A stretch of 64,000 bases of DNA from positions 17,293-81,292 of the forward strand of contig NZ_RCIZ01000015.1 of NCBI RefSeq assembly GCF_003666685.1, given 5' to 3'. This DNA comes from Mesorhizobium sp. YM1C-6-2. GTDB lineage: Bacteria > Pseudomonadota > Alphaproteobacteria > Rhizobiales > Rhizobiaceae. Shown one piece after another: positions 1-8,641 of the stretch (position 1 is its first letter; each line of letters opens with the position of its first letter). Under the pieces are notes generated by a model. It had not been told where the DNA came from, did no database searches, and saw only the letters and a program-made list of their open reading frames with translations. The translations under genes and the position numbers were made by a program.

Positions 1-816
1 GGGCTCCTCGCCGCGGGACAGCGCGCTGACGAAGGCGCCGATGTGAGTATCGCCGGCGCCATTCGTATCGATGGCGTTCACGCTGAAACCGGGCACGGTA
101 GCCGACGACCCGTCACGAAGCCGGATCAATGCGCCGGCCTTGCCGTTTCGGATGACCACACCTGCTGCTTTCGGGCAGTGGCGGTCCATCAGCAGCGCAG
201 CATTGGCGGCGATCTCGTCAGTTCCGGCGATGGCGGCCGCCTCGGTTGCATTGCAGCTGAGCCAGGTCGTTTGCGCAAGAACGCGGCCCAGGATCGGCTG
301 CGGGATCTCCAGGACGACTGGTGTGGGATCGAACACGAACGGAATGCCGTTCGGCAACGTTTCGATCCAGCTCGCTAGGGCCTCCCTGCTGCCGGGATAG
401 CTCAGCGTGTAACCGGAGGTGAACACCCAGTCATCGGGTCGAAGCACGACCGGGACAAGGTCGGTTGCGCCAAGCACGCTCTCTGCGCCCGGCCAGGAGA
501 CGAAGGTCCGTTCGGCATCGTCGGTCACCAGAACGATCGAGTTGCCGCTATCCAGGCTATCTGCCGGCGGCAACAGCATATCTATGTTTTCGGCCGCCAG
601 TGCAGCTCGCAGAAAATCGCCATCCGGACCGCTGCCGAGCCTTCCCGCGAAGGCCACCTCCATACCCGTGCGACGTCCGGCAACCATCAGGTTGAAGCCG
701 CCGCCTGCAATCCTGGCATGGCTTGTTGCCGTCTTCTCGGTTCCCGGGGAGGGCAGGGCGTCGAGACGGTAGACATAGTCGACGACAGCGCTGCCGGCGT
801 GGACAAGACGGGTCAT
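1..816 (-). CDS. PfkB-family carbohydrate/nucleoside kinase (3' end outside window)
   Basis: The first 272 residues of a ribokinase-like ATP-dependent kinase are present; the C-terminus lies beyond the left edge. The N-terminal glycine-rich substrate site AGGGFN lies near residue 46. The second PfkB signature, DTNGAGD, sits at about 250-256, with the last Asp as expected catalytic base. The ATG overlaps the stop of the upstream ADP-ribosylglycohydrolase gene (ATGA), so the two are translationally coupled. Order and families match E. coli yegW-yegU-yegV, where the kinase substrate is likewise not firmly known. A sugar or nucleoside substrate is inferred from the family only. Confidence 0.9.
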   Translation of the reverse strand, partial: MTRLVHAGSAVVDYVYRLDALPSPGTEKTATSHARIAGGGFNLMVAGRRTGMEVAFAGRLGSGPDGDFLRAALAAENIDMLLPPADSLDSGNSIVLVTDDAERTFVSWPGAESVLGATDLVPVVLRPDDWVFTSGYTLSYPGSREALASWIETLPNGIPFVFDPTPVVLEIPQPILGRVLAQTTWLSCNATEAAAIAGTDEIAANAALLMDRHCPKAAGVVIRNGKAGALIRLRDGSSATVPGFSVNAIDTNGAGDTHIGAFVSALSRGEEP

Positions 817-1844
817 GCCGCCTCCTTCCCGCCGGCCCAGTCGAACCTTGCAGCCACAAGGTCGGCGGCAAGCGCCTTCACCTGGTCGATATCTATTCCC
901 TTCAATTGTGCGACCTTGCCTAAGGGCAGGCCGGGCGTGCCGGCGCAGGCGCCGGCCATTCCGGCTGCGATAGCTCCGATCGTGTCGGTGTCGCCGCCGA
1001 GATTCGCTGCGACGACCGCCGCCCGCCAAGGGTCTCCTTCGGCAACCTTGAGAACGGCGAAAGCGGCCGGTACCGATTCCAGCGCAGCCACACCGGTCCC
1101 GACCTGTTCGGCTATGAGCCGGATTGCCTCCTGCTCCGATCTGCCGTGCACGATCTCGCACGCCCGGCCGATGCGGTCGGGGACGTTGGCGCCGGCAGGC
1201 CCGTAGCCCAGCTTCGCCCCGAGCGAGGCGGCTTCGGCGGCGTGTTCCACAGCCTTGTGCCAGCTTCCTCCGGCAATTCCGAAGCTGATAGCTGCCGCCA
1301 CCGCGGAGGCGGTGGCGATGGCAACCGAAGTATTGTGTGTCGACCGGCAGGTTTCGGCCACCTTGGCGACCAGAGCGTCCAGCGGCTCCATGGGCATCAT
1401 GATGCCCACCGGTGCGATCCGCATCGCAGCACCGTTTGTATCGCCCCCGCGGCCCGCCTCCTCAGGCGCAATGCCGTCGTTGATGGCGTCTATGGCTCGC
1501 TTGGTAGACGGGCCAAGCAGGTCGTAGCTGCCGCGCGCCTTGACGTCACGTTCCCAGTCGACCAGCGCATTGACCCAGCGCCGGTGATCGAAACTCTGCC
1601 CCGATTCCACGAGTATGCGTCCAAGCAGAAGCGCCTGTTCGGTGTCGTCGGTGATGGTTCCTGCGGGCAGCCCCTTCGACACAGGATGGTCAGCGGACGG
1701 CGTAACGAAACGATCTACGAAACCGTAGGCATGTCGGATCTCCACCGGAGAAAGCAATTGCGTCGGCATGCCCAGCGCGTCGCCCAGGGCGCCGCCGAGC
1801 AGCGCCGCTATCGCCCGGTCCTTTGCAGCCTCCCTCCCGGGCAT
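813..1844 (-). CDS. ADP-ribosylglycohydrolase (DraG/ARH-like) family protein, YegU-like
   Basis: A 343-residue all-helical ARH/DraG-type protein. The paired metal-binding motifs are visible: TDDT at residues 65-68 and GGDTDT at 283-288, which in the family place two Mg2+ ions for hydrolysis of an N- or O-glycosidic bond to ADP-ribose or a related ribosyl group. There is no signal peptide, so it is cytoplasmic. It starts 3 nt after the stop of the GntR regulator and overlaps the kinase by 4 nt, so the three form one operon. With a PfkB kinase next door it may release and then phosphorylate a ribosyl-type sugar (inference). It is unlikely to be a nitrogenase regulator: no dinitrogenase or draT genes are nearby. 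Confidence 0.88.
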   Translation of the reverse strand: MPGREAAKDRAIAALLGGALGDALGMPTQLLSPVEIRHAYGFVDRFVTPSADHPVSKGLPAGTITDDTEQALLLGRILVESGQSFDHRRWVNALVDWERDVKARGSYDLLGPSTKRAIDAINDGIAPEEAGRGGDTNGAAMRIAPVGIMMPMEPLDALVAKVAETCRSTHNTSVAIATASAVAAAISFGIAGGSWHKAVEHAAEAASLGAKLGYGPAGANVPDRIGRACEIVHGRSEQEAIRLIAEQVGTGVAALESVPAAFAVLKVAEGDPWRAAVVAANLGGDTDTIGAIAAGMAGACAGTPGLPLGKVAQLKGIDIDQVKALAADLVAARFDWAGGKEAA

Positions 1845-1847
1845 GAC

Positions 1848-2573
1848 TCAGAACTCCAGGTAAAGCGCGAAATGCGCGGGGTTGAGCAGGCTGGTCACGT
1901 ATTCGATGGGTCGCCCGTCGGATGTCCGTGTCAGGCGGCGCGTGCGCAGGAAAGGCGCGCCTGCAACGCAGCCGAGAACGGCCGCGTCCTCGACCGTCAG
2001 CATTTCGATGTCGACCCATTCCTCGCCATGGTCGGGGACCAGCCCCGCGCGGCGCAACGTCTTGTGCAGCGAGCCTTCGCGCAGCCCCTTCAGGGGAATC
2101 TCCTCCAGTTCAGCCGAGAGCGGCAGGCGGGAGCGCTCGATGGAAATGGCATGGCCGTCGCTGGCATTGCTGCGCACGCGGTCGAGCGCGATGAAGGCTG
2201 GGTTTGCGACGCCGAGACGCTCTGCAAGGGCAGCATCTTCGATCACTTCGAGCCGCAGCGTACGGACTTCCGCATTGGCTCCGGCATCGGCCAGCGCCTT
2301 GGACCAGCCGATCGCGTCGTCGACCATCTTGCCGTCGAAAGTGACGAAGGAGCCGATGCCGACCTTGGTTGTGATCAAGCCGCGGCTCGACAACTCTCCG
2401 AGACCTTTTCGCACGGTATTGCGGCTGACCGAAAAGCGCTGGACGAGCTCGCTCTCGCTTTGCAGCCGTTCGCCGTAGCCGATCGCGCCGGAGCGTATCT
2501 CCTGCTCGAGCACCGTGGCGATCCGCTCGGGCTTGGCCACCCCGGGAGACGACTGGGTCGTTCGACGTGCCAT
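1848..2573 (-). CDS. GntR-family regulator, HutC/UTRA subfamily (YegW-like)
   Basis: A 241-residue transcription factor. The winged helix occupies about residues 12-75 (SRNTVRKGLGELSSRGL is the recognition-helix region), followed by a UTRA effector domain to the C-terminus. I chose the ATG at 2573 because MARRTTQ begins just before the helix-turn-helix; an in-frame ATG at 2639 would add 22 poorly conserved residues. It is the first gene of the operon with the ADP-ribosylglycohydrolase and PfkB kinase and is probably autoregulatory. The spaced inverted repeat TGAAC/GTTCA at 2590-2594 and 2607-2611 just upstream is a weak operator candidate. Confidence 0.87.
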   Translation of the reverse strand: MARRTTQSSPGVAKPERIATVLEQEIRSGAIGYGERLQSESELVQRFSVSRNTVRKGLGELSSRGLITTKVGIGSFVTFDGKMVDDAIGWSKALADAGANAEVRTLRLEVIEDAALAERLGVANPAFIALDRVRSNASDGHAISIERSRLPLSAELEEIPLKGLREGSLHKTLRRAGLVPDHGEEWVDIEMLTVEDAAVLGCVAGAPFLRTRRLTRTSDGRPIEYVTSLLNPAHFALYLEF

Positions 2574-2639
2574 AAGCGTACCTGTCCAGTGAACCTGTGC
2601 ACTCCTGTTCAATAGACCTGCGGTCAGGCGATGAGTCAA

Positions 2640-3050
2640 CTGCGATAAACGTGAGCGGCCATGACGGTTTTCGTTGTCGCTGGCGTAGTGCCCCGGCGAG
2701 GTAGCTTCATCTGGAAGGGTGGCTTAAGCCTTTCCTATCCCACGATAGCGGGTGCGGGCTTGATCATGACCGGCTTAGCCAAACGCTTCGGCATTACCGC
2801 GCACCACGACAGGTGGGCCGCGTGACGAGGATGTCATAGCACGTCCCACCGGGCGCTTCACCATGGGGGCAGAGGTCGAGGGGCTCCGCCGCCTTCTGAA
2901 CGAGCAGACCCCTCGTACAGCGAAATCCATCTCAGATTTTGCAGCACAATCGGCAGCAATCACCAAGCTTGCGACGAAGCGCGACCTGGGTAGGACAGCT
3001 TCCACGCCAGGATTTTCGGGGCGACCTGGCCCTTCGCTGCCGCCGACCGT
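2640..3050. other. Intergenic region, no gene recognised
   Basis: This gap of about 410 nt lies between the divergent yegW-like regulator and the 3' end of the alpha/beta hydrolase. Short open frames exist on both strands (for example 2863-3054 on plus), but none has a ribosome-binding site or a recognisable domain. It should contain the promoter of the minus-strand regulator operon; I could not place -35/-10 boxes convincingly. No terminator hairpin was found. Confidence 0.5.
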
Positions 3051-3881
3051 TTAAAGCGGCCGGCTGGCAAGTTCACAGACACGACGTGTCATCCTGCTTG
3101 CCGGGTCGGCGAAAGCATCGAGAACCGTGAAATGATCGGTCCCAGGGATTTCATCGTAACGCATTTCCGTGCGCGGGGACCATGTGTCCACGATAGCTTT
3201 GCTCTGCCGTAAAAACTCGCTGGATTCCAGCGCCCCGACCACTGCGTCGAGTACTGCGCCGCGCGGCGGTTTCCAGCGAATCGGAGACAGGGCCAGCGCA
3301 CTGTGATCGTCGAGCTTGAAGTCGGTGTTCATGGACGTATGCATCACCGGACGCAGATCGAACACGCCGGATATCGAATAGGCCGAGTGAACCAAATCGC
3401 GCGGTACCGACGGATCGAGCAGGGTCCAGTCGGTCGCAATCATACAGGCACTAAGATGGCCGCCTGCCGAATGTCCGTAAACTGCAATTCGTTTCCGGTA
3501 GCGACGCCAGAGATGCAGGCAAGCCGCTCGCATCTGGGTGACAATATCCCCGATCGAGACCTGGGGCACGAGGTCGTATCCGGCGACCCCCACAGTAACG
3601 CCATTGGCATTGGGACCCATCGCCATATGGCTGAAGGTTTCAGGCTCCAGCGAACGCCACCAGCCGCCATGAATGAACAAAGCAACGGGCGGATCCGCCG
3701 CGCAGTTCAGGGCGGGAAATATATCGAGCGTTTGCCGTGGCGATGATCCGTAGGAAAGGCCGACTTCCGCTGAGCTGCACGCGACGCGATAATCTGCGGC
3801 CTGCCGTCGCCACCGGGCGAAGATATCCGCGTATCCTGGAACGCGAACGCGATTGTCGTATTCCGCATCATAATTCATCAT
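3051..3881 (-). CDS. Alpha/beta hydrolase, arylformamidase/esterase-like
   Basis: A 276-residue cytoplasmic serine hydrolase. It has the oxyanion motif HGGWW at 71-75, the nucleophile elbow GHSAG at 136-140 (Ser138) and a likely catalytic His250 in GTDHF. The N-terminus (YDNRVRVPGYADIFARW) resembles kynurenine-formamidase-type and hormone-sensitive-lipase-like esterases. I start at the first of two adjacent ATGs at 3881, preceded by GGGGAAGG; open frame extends further upstream but crosses the regulator's operator. It is divergent from the GntR gene at 4098 and shares its control region, suggesting it acts in the same catabolic pathway, perhaps on an amide or ester intermediate. The substrate is unknown. 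Confidence 0.85.
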   Translation of the reverse strand: MMNYDAEYDNRVRVPGYADIFARWRRQAADYRVACSSAEVGLSYGSSPRQTLDIFPALNCAADPPVALFIHGGWWRSLEPETFSHMAMGPNANGVTVGVAGYDLVPQVSIGDIVTQMRAACLHLWRRYRKRIAVYGHSAGGHLSACMIATDWTLLDPSVPRDLVHSAYSISGVFDLRPVMHTSMNTDFKLDDHSALALSPIRWKPPRGAVLDAVVGALESSEFLRQSKAIVDTWSPRTEMRYDEIPGTDHFTVLDAFADPASRMTRRVCELASRPL

Positions 3882-4028
3882 GACCTTCCCCGATGCGGTG
3901 GCCGCGATTGCGCTCGCCCCCTCACGCTTATGGCCGATGGAGCCGATCAGGTCGGCGATCCGCTCAGCAGTCCTTCCAACACTAGGTGCACTCACGTTCC
4001 AAACCGTCGCATCGACAAAATGCATTGT

Positions 4029-4060
4029 TTGAAAAAACTTTGTATACAAAGCATACAAAG
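4029..4060 (+). promoter_or_regulatory. Promoter with perfect 14-bp palindromic operator for the GntR-controlled operon
   Basis: CTTTGTATACAAAG at 4038-4051 is a perfect palindrome, and an extra half-site CATACAAAG follows at 4052-4060. A possible sigma70 promoter reads TTGAAA (4029-4034), 17 nt, CATACA (4052-4057), so the palindrome fills the spacer. It lies between the divergent esterase (3881) and GntR gene (4098), where a HutC-type repressor would be expected to bind. Confidence 0.65.
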
Positions 4061-4097
4061 TATGTCTAGATGCCTTTCTCGGAGCGGACAGCCGGAC

Positions 4098-4856
4098 ATG
4101 AGTAAACGTTATGAGAATGTGAAGTCGGTCATCCGGGCTCGTATCCGGTCGGGCGAATATGCGCCCGGATCGAGGATTCCGACGAGCAACCGCCTGATCA
4201 GCGAATTCAAGGTGAGCAGCATTACCGTCCGGCGCGCGCTGCGAGATCTTGAAATAGAGGGGCTGTTGAGCGGCCAGCAGGGGGTCGGCGTATTCGTCTC
4301 GAACCGGGCGAGAATCAATCGTCCAATGAATCCTCCGTTCATCAAGTCGCTTGGCGACCACATGTTGCTTGCCGGCGTCGAGCCCGGGCTTCGCGAACTC
4401 TCGTTTACCTTGCTGGTTCCGGATGCCGAGGTGCTCGAGGTGCTCAAGCTCCCACGCGAGAGCGTGGTTTACCGGCATGAAAAGGTCGTTCTGGCGGACA
4501 ATCGGCCGATCGGTCTCGATGTGACGTTTCTACCCCGCGCCGTTGGCGAAGTGCTCCGGCAGGACCTGGGTAGCGACTTCGTGATGCCGAGCCTTGAAAG
4601 GAATCGGATCGCATACAGCACCATCTGGTACCGGCTCGAGGCCTGCTCGCTCACGGAGCAGCAAGAGGCGACTCTGGAGTCGCCAATTGGGACGCCGATG
4701 CTGTCCATCAAATATGCGCCGATCGACGTCGACGGGCAGCCGGTTCTGCTTGGTCACATGGTTACGCGCGCCGAGTGGTTTTCGTTCGATTTTTGCGTCG
4801 ACCACCCGGGAGGGCAATCTGCAGACACGGTTGGGCAGTCCATTTTCGAAAATTAG
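4098..4856 (+). CDS. GntR-family regulator, HutC/UTRA subfamily
   Basis: A 252-residue repressor-type protein with a winged helix at about residues 5-70 (KVSSITVRRALRDLE) and a UTRA ligand-binding domain after about 95. I take the ATG at 4098 (MSKRYENVK); an in-frame ATG at 4062 would overlap the presumed operator. It is the first gene of the plus-strand operon with the Liv-type transporter 26 nt downstream, and is divergent from the esterase. It most likely senses the imported compound or an intermediate and controls both directions through the palindrome at 4038-4051 (inference). Confidence 0.87.
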   Translation: MSKRYENVKSVIRARIRSGEYAPGSRIPTSNRLISEFKVSSITVRRALRDLEIEGLLSGQQGVGVFVSNRARINRPMNPPFIKSLGDHMLLAGVEPGLRELSFTLLVPDAEVLEVLKLPRESVVYRHEKVVLADNRPIGLDVTFLPRAVGEVLRQDLGSDFVMPSLERNRIAYSTIWYRLEACSLTEQQEATLESPIGTPMLSIKYAPIDVDGQPVLLGHMVTRAEWFSFDFCVDHPGGQSADTVGQSIFEN

Positions 4857-4882
4857 CTTTGATCATTTCTCGGGAGGAAATC

Positions 4883-6091
4883 TTGATCATATCTCGTCGG
4901 CACGTCATCCAATCCATCGGTGCTATCGGCATAGCATCCTCCATCCCGATCAGGGCTTCGGCGGCCGATCCAATCCGGATAGGTGCGCTGAATCCCGTCA
5001 CCGGTGCCGGTAGCCCGTACGGATCCAGCATGCAGAAGGCGATCCTGTTTTCCGCACAGGACGTGAACGCCGCTGGCGGCGCGGCTGGACGCATGTTCGA
5101 GGTCATTTCAGAAGACTCGGAAACCTCGCCTGCGGCCGGCTTTCTCGCTGCCAAAAAGCTCGTTGAAATCAACGAAGTTCGGGCCGTGCTCGGAACCTGG
5201 TCCTCGGCGGTAACGCTGGCGGTTGCGCCGATGCTGGATTCCGCGGGCATCATTCACATGACGAATGCCGGAACGAGCGCTTTGGCTCAGGCAAACAAGG
5301 CGGGGCTGATCTTTCGGTTTTCGGCGCCGAGCGAGCGCACCGGCGTGAGCCTGGCTCAAGGCGCTATCGCGCAGGGCTTCAAGCGCATCGCGATCATGGG
5401 AATCAACAATGCTTCGGGCCGCGAGGTGGCTGAGGGCGCTCGGAAAGCGCTTGAGGCTGCCGGGGTAGAGGTGGTGTCCGAGGTCATCTACCAGCCGGAC
5501 CAGCCGAGCTATCGATCTGAAATTCAACAGGCGGTTGTCGGAAAGCCGGAAGTTCTGATCCTCGGCAGCTTCTTGCCGGACATGACGATCATCGTGCGCG
5601 AAGCCATCCAGTCAGGCGCAAACGTCAAGTTCATGGCGCCTGCCTGGGCGGTGACGCCGAAGCTTATCGAGGCCATCGGTCCGGGGTCGGAAGGCATCAT
5701 GTCCGCAGACTACGTGTCGGCACACGGCACGCCAGCCTACTCAGCTTTCGCAAAACGGTTCGAGGATGCCGTCGGCTCCGATCCGAGTGGCAATTACTAC
5801 GCGTCCTGCGCCTACGACATGGTCCAAAGCCTGGCGCTGGCCTTCGAGGCTGCTGGGGGTTCCGACGACAATACCGTTATCGCCAATGCTCTCCGGGAGG
5901 TGAGCAGCCCGCCCGGTCAGACCGTGTCGTCTTTCGCCGAGGGTAAAAGGCTCCTGAAGGAGGGCGAGAAGATCAACTACGAGGGTGCGTCCGGCCCGCT
6001 TGACTTCGATGACAAGGGCGACGTGGAGGCCTTGTTCAAATTGTCTGTCGTCAGCAATGGCGAAGTCCAGCAAGTGCGTGTTCTGAAGTAG
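4883..6091 (+). CDS. ABC transporter substrate-binding protein, branched-chain amino acid (LivJ) type
   Basis: A 402-residue periplasmic binding protein of the type I Leu/Ile/Val-binding fold. The start is a TTG at 4883, five nt after GGAGG (4873-4877); no ATG fits. The N-terminus has a twin-arginine signal (SRRHVIQSIGAIG) ending near ASA-ADP, then PIRIGALNPVTGAGSPYG opens the mature domain. It heads a transporter set in the order binding protein, LivH, LivM, LivG, LivF. Members of this family often carry aromatic acids or amides instead of amino acids. The molybdenum hydroxylase downstream suggests an aromatic or N-heterocyclic ligand (inference). Confidence 0.9.
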   Translation: MIISRRHVIQSIGAIGIASSIPIRASAADPIRIGALNPVTGAGSPYGSSMQKAILFSAQDVNAAGGAAGRMFEVISEDSETSPAAGFLAAKKLVEINEVRAVLGTWSSAVTLAVAPMLDSAGIIHMTNAGTSALAQANKAGLIFRFSAPSERTGVSLAQGAIAQGFKRIAIMGINNASGREVAEGARKALEAAGVEVVSEVIYQPDQPSYRSEIQQAVVGKPEVLILGSFLPDMTIIVREAIQSGANVKFMAPAWAVTPKLIEAIGPGSEGIMSADYVSAHGTPAYSAFAKRFEDAVGSDPSGNYYASCAYDMVQSLALAFEAAGGSDDNTVIANALREVSSPPGQTVSSFAEGKRLLKEGEKINYEGASGPLDFDDKGDVEALFKLSVVSNGEVQQVRVLK

Positions 6092-6124
6092 CGCTAGGGC
6101 GCCCCGTTCGAGAGTGTTCCTGCG

Positions 6125-6997
6125 ATGCTAACCATGTATTTCAATCTTGTTGTCAACGGTATCGTGCTGGGGCTCGTGATCGGCCTCGCTGCGCTGGCCT
6201 TGACTTTGGTCTACGCCGTCGCCCGGTTTCCCAACGCGGCAACCGGGGACATGATCACGGTTGGCGCCTACGCCGGAATCGGCGTCCAAGTGCTAGGCAG
6301 CCGAAATACCTTGTTGCAAGGCTCGGCTGCCATTGCGGCCTGCACGATATTGTCTATGGCCTATTACTGGTTCGTCTTCCGCTACCTGCGGGGCCGCGGG
6401 ATGGTGGCGCTTCTGCTGACCTCGATCGGACTGGCGCTGTTCACCCGCGGTATATTGTCGTTTTTCGCGGGCCATGAGCAGTTCGTCTTTCAGATCCCGC
6501 TGGTCGAACCTTACGTCATCTACGGAGTCATCATACAGGCGAGCGACCTCTGGCTTGCGGTGGTGGCGCTTCTCAGCGTAGTCGCAACATTTGCCATCCT
6601 GTTCCTGACGCCCATCGGTCGCCGCATGCGGGCCGTCGCCGACAATCGCGATCTGGCGCGCGCAAGCGGTATCCGAGCCGAAAGCGTGATGATCCCGTTG
6701 TGGGGGATTGTTGGCGCCGTCTCCGCGATTGCTGGAATCATTCTCGGCATCAAGACCGTGGTCATGCCGGAGACTGGTTGGCTTCTGCTGTTGCCGAGCT
6801 TTACCGCCATGATCCTGGGAGGCCTCGGCAGCCCGATTGGCGCGGTGCTGGCAGGGATTGCGCTGGGCGTAGCACAGGAGGTTGCCTCGCCATTCGTGGG
6901 CTTCACGTACAAGATCGCCGTGTCGTTCCTAGTCCTGCTGGTATTGTTGATCGTGCGTCCGCAAGGCCTGTTCGGGTCGCTGGAAGAGGTGCGTTGA
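6125..6997 (+). CDS. ABC transporter permease, LivH type
   Basis: A 290-residue inner-membrane permease with about eight hydrophobic segments. It carries the LivH-type entry VVNGIVLGLVIGLAALALTL and the cytoplasmic coupling region MRAVADNRDLARASGI around residue 170, which contacts the ATPases. The C-terminal VRPQGLFG is typical of the family. It follows the binding-protein gene by 33 nt and precedes the LivM gene by 4 nt. It should pair with the 7002-7886 product as a heterodimeric channel for the ligand of the binding protein. Confidence 0.92.
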   Translation: MLTMYFNLVVNGIVLGLVIGLAALALTLVYAVARFPNAATGDMITVGAYAGIGVQVLGSRNTLLQGSAAIAACTILSMAYYWFVFRYLRGRGMVALLLTSIGLALFTRGILSFFAGHEQFVFQIPLVEPYVIYGVIIQASDLWLAVVALLSVVATFAILFLTPIGRRMRAVADNRDLARASGIRAESVMIPLWGIVGAVSAIAGIILGIKTVVMPETGWLLLLPSFTAMILGGLGSPIGAVLAGIALGVAQEVASPFVGFTYKIAVSFLVLLVLLIVRPQGLFGSLEEVR

Positions 6998-7001
6998 CGT
7001 C

Positions 7002-7886
7002 GTGCTCAGCTATCTCCTCGCCATTCTCATCATTGTCGGCGTTTACACGCTGCTGACGCAGTGCCTGAACCTGCATTACGGTTTCATGGGGCTGATCAAC
7101 TTCGGTGTAGTCGGGTTTTTCGCGATTGGCGCTTATACATCCGCCCTCATCGCGATTGCCGGCTATCCGATCCTGCTCGGCGTCCTGGGCGCCATCGTGC
7201 TGGCGTCTCTTTCAGCATGGCCGCTCGGCGTGCTCGCAACTCGGTTGCGCGAAGACTATCTGGCAATCGTTACTCTCGGTTTCGCCGAGGTCGTGCGTAT
7301 AGTCGTGACCAGCGAAAGCTGGCTGACGAACGGTGTGCAGGGACTTCCTGGCATTCCGCAACCGTTTTCATCGCTCGGTCCGAACGCACAAGGATTGGCC
7401 TTTCTCGGTATCGTTCTGGCCTGCAATCTTGCCGTCCTGGCTTTGATCATGAGGCTCGCCCACGGTCCCTTCGGCCGTCTGGTCGAAGCGATCCGGGACG
7501 ATGAAGTTGCCGCGTCCGCGCTCGGCAAGTATCCCACCGGGCCTCGGATCCAGATATTCATGATTGGCGCCGGGATTGCTGGCTTGGCCGGGGCGCTTTA
7601 CGGCCACTACATCTCCTACATAGTCCCCGATCAGTTTGTTCCCATTGTCACATTCTATGTCTGGATGGCGATGATCATGGGCGGCGTCGGCAGTTTGCCG
7701 GGCTCTTTCATCGGCGCTGCGATCCTGATCGGCTTGTTTGAGGGAACGCGCTTCATCGATGACGCTTTCCCGGGCTCCATAGGAGTGGAGATGGCCAGCC
7801 TGCGCCTCGTGTTCATTGGGCTGGCGCTGGTTCTCTTCATGCGGTTTCGCCCGCAAGGGATCATGGGCACGAGGATGCAGTCGTGA
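7002..7886 (+). CDS. ABC transporter permease, LivM type
   Basis: A 294-residue permease beginning at GTG. Family hallmarks are LNLHYGFMGLINFGVVGFFA near residues 23-42, the coupling helix EAIRDDEVAASALGKY around 163-178, the glycine-rich MIMGGVGSLPGSFIGA near 223-238, and a C-terminal RFRPQGIMG. The stop overlaps the GTG of the LivG-type ATPase (GTGA), implying coupled translation. It is partner of the LivH-type subunit in the same import complex. Confidence 0.92.
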   Translation: MLSYLLAILIIVGVYTLLTQCLNLHYGFMGLINFGVVGFFAIGAYTSALIAIAGYPILLGVLGAIVLASLSAWPLGVLATRLREDYLAIVTLGFAEVVRIVVTSESWLTNGVQGLPGIPQPFSSLGPNAQGLAFLGIVLACNLAVLALIMRLAHGPFGRLVEAIRDDEVAASALGKYPTGPRIQIFMIGAGIAGLAGALYGHYISYIVPDQFVPIVTFYVWMAMIMGGVGSLPGSFIGAAILIGLFEGTRFIDDAFPGSIGVEMASLRLVFIGLALVLFMRFRPQGIMGTRMQS

Positions 7887-8641
7887 CCCTTACGGTTAGT
7901 TCCATCAACAAGTCGTACGGCAAGCTGGAAATCCTGAAAGATGTCTCGCTGTCCGTTCCGGCAGGCGCACGCGTTGGCATCATCGGACCTAACGGCGCCG
8001 GCAAGAGTACATTGTTTGCGGTGATCGGCGGATCGGTTCAGCCTGACAGCGGCTCGATCGTGCTCGAGGACAAGACGTTGACCGATATGCGGCCGCAGGC
8101 GCGGGCAGAGCTTGGGCTGGTGCGAACCTTCCAGGTGGCGCGCCCGTTCCAGCATCTGACAGTCCGCGACAACCTAATAGTCGCGGCAGCCAACCAGTAC
8201 GGCCAGACGCTTATCGGGACTCTTGTCGGGGGCGCACGGGTCCGGCGCGAGCAGGATGCGATCCGGGAGCGCGTCGAAGAACTTCTGAAGTTTCTCAAGC
8301 TCGACAAGGTTGCCGACAACCTGGCGGGCCGCTTGTCAGGTGGCCAGCGGAAGCTGCTCGAACTCGGCCGCGCCCTGATGGTCAAGCCAAGCCTCATCCT
8401 CCTCGACGAGCCATTTGCCGGGGTCAATCCGGTTCTGTTTGGCGAGATCAGCGAGCGTATCGTTGAGCTAAACCAGAAGGGGATCGGCTTCTTGGTCATC
8501 GAGCACAACATTCAGGCGCTGTCTCGGATCGTCTCGGAAATGTATGTTCTGGTTCAAGGGTCCGTTCTCGCGCACGGTGCTCCCGACGAGGTTCTGGCCA
8601 TTCAGGAGGTGCAGCACGCTTATATGGGAGGTGCGCTATGA
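7883..8641 (+). CDS. ABC transporter ATPase, LivG type
   Basis: A 252-residue nucleotide-binding subunit starting at GTG. The Walker A motif GPNGAGKST lies near residues 34-42, the LivG-specific RTFQVARPFQHLTVRDNL near 80-97, the signature LSGGQRKLLE near 152-161 and Walker B LILLDEP near 171-177, followed by the switch His in VIEHN. It overlaps both neighbours by four bases. Together with the LivF-type subunit it powers uptake through the two permeases. Confidence 0.93.
   Translation: MTLTVSSINKSYGKLEILKDVSLSVPAGARVGIIGPNGAGKSTLFAVIGGSVQPDSGSIVLEDKTLTDMRPQARAELGLVRTFQVARPFQHLTVRDNLIVAAANQYGQTLIGTLVGGARVRREQDAIRERVEELLKFLKLDKVADNLAGRLSGGQRKLLELGRALMVKPSLILLDEPFAGVNPVLFGEISERIVELNQKGIGFLVIEHNIQALSRIVSEMYVLVQGSVLAHGAPDEVLAIQEVQHAYMGGAL

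Noticed and set aside
813..1844. Nitrogenase-regulating DraG
   Set aside because: Family motifs fit, but there is no draT or nif gene, and the kinase and UTRA regulator neighbours match the yeg set instead.
2863..3054. Small plus-strand open frame in the gap before the esterase
   Set aside because: No ribosome-binding site, no recognisable domain and overlap with an equally long minus-strand frame; not listed as a gene.
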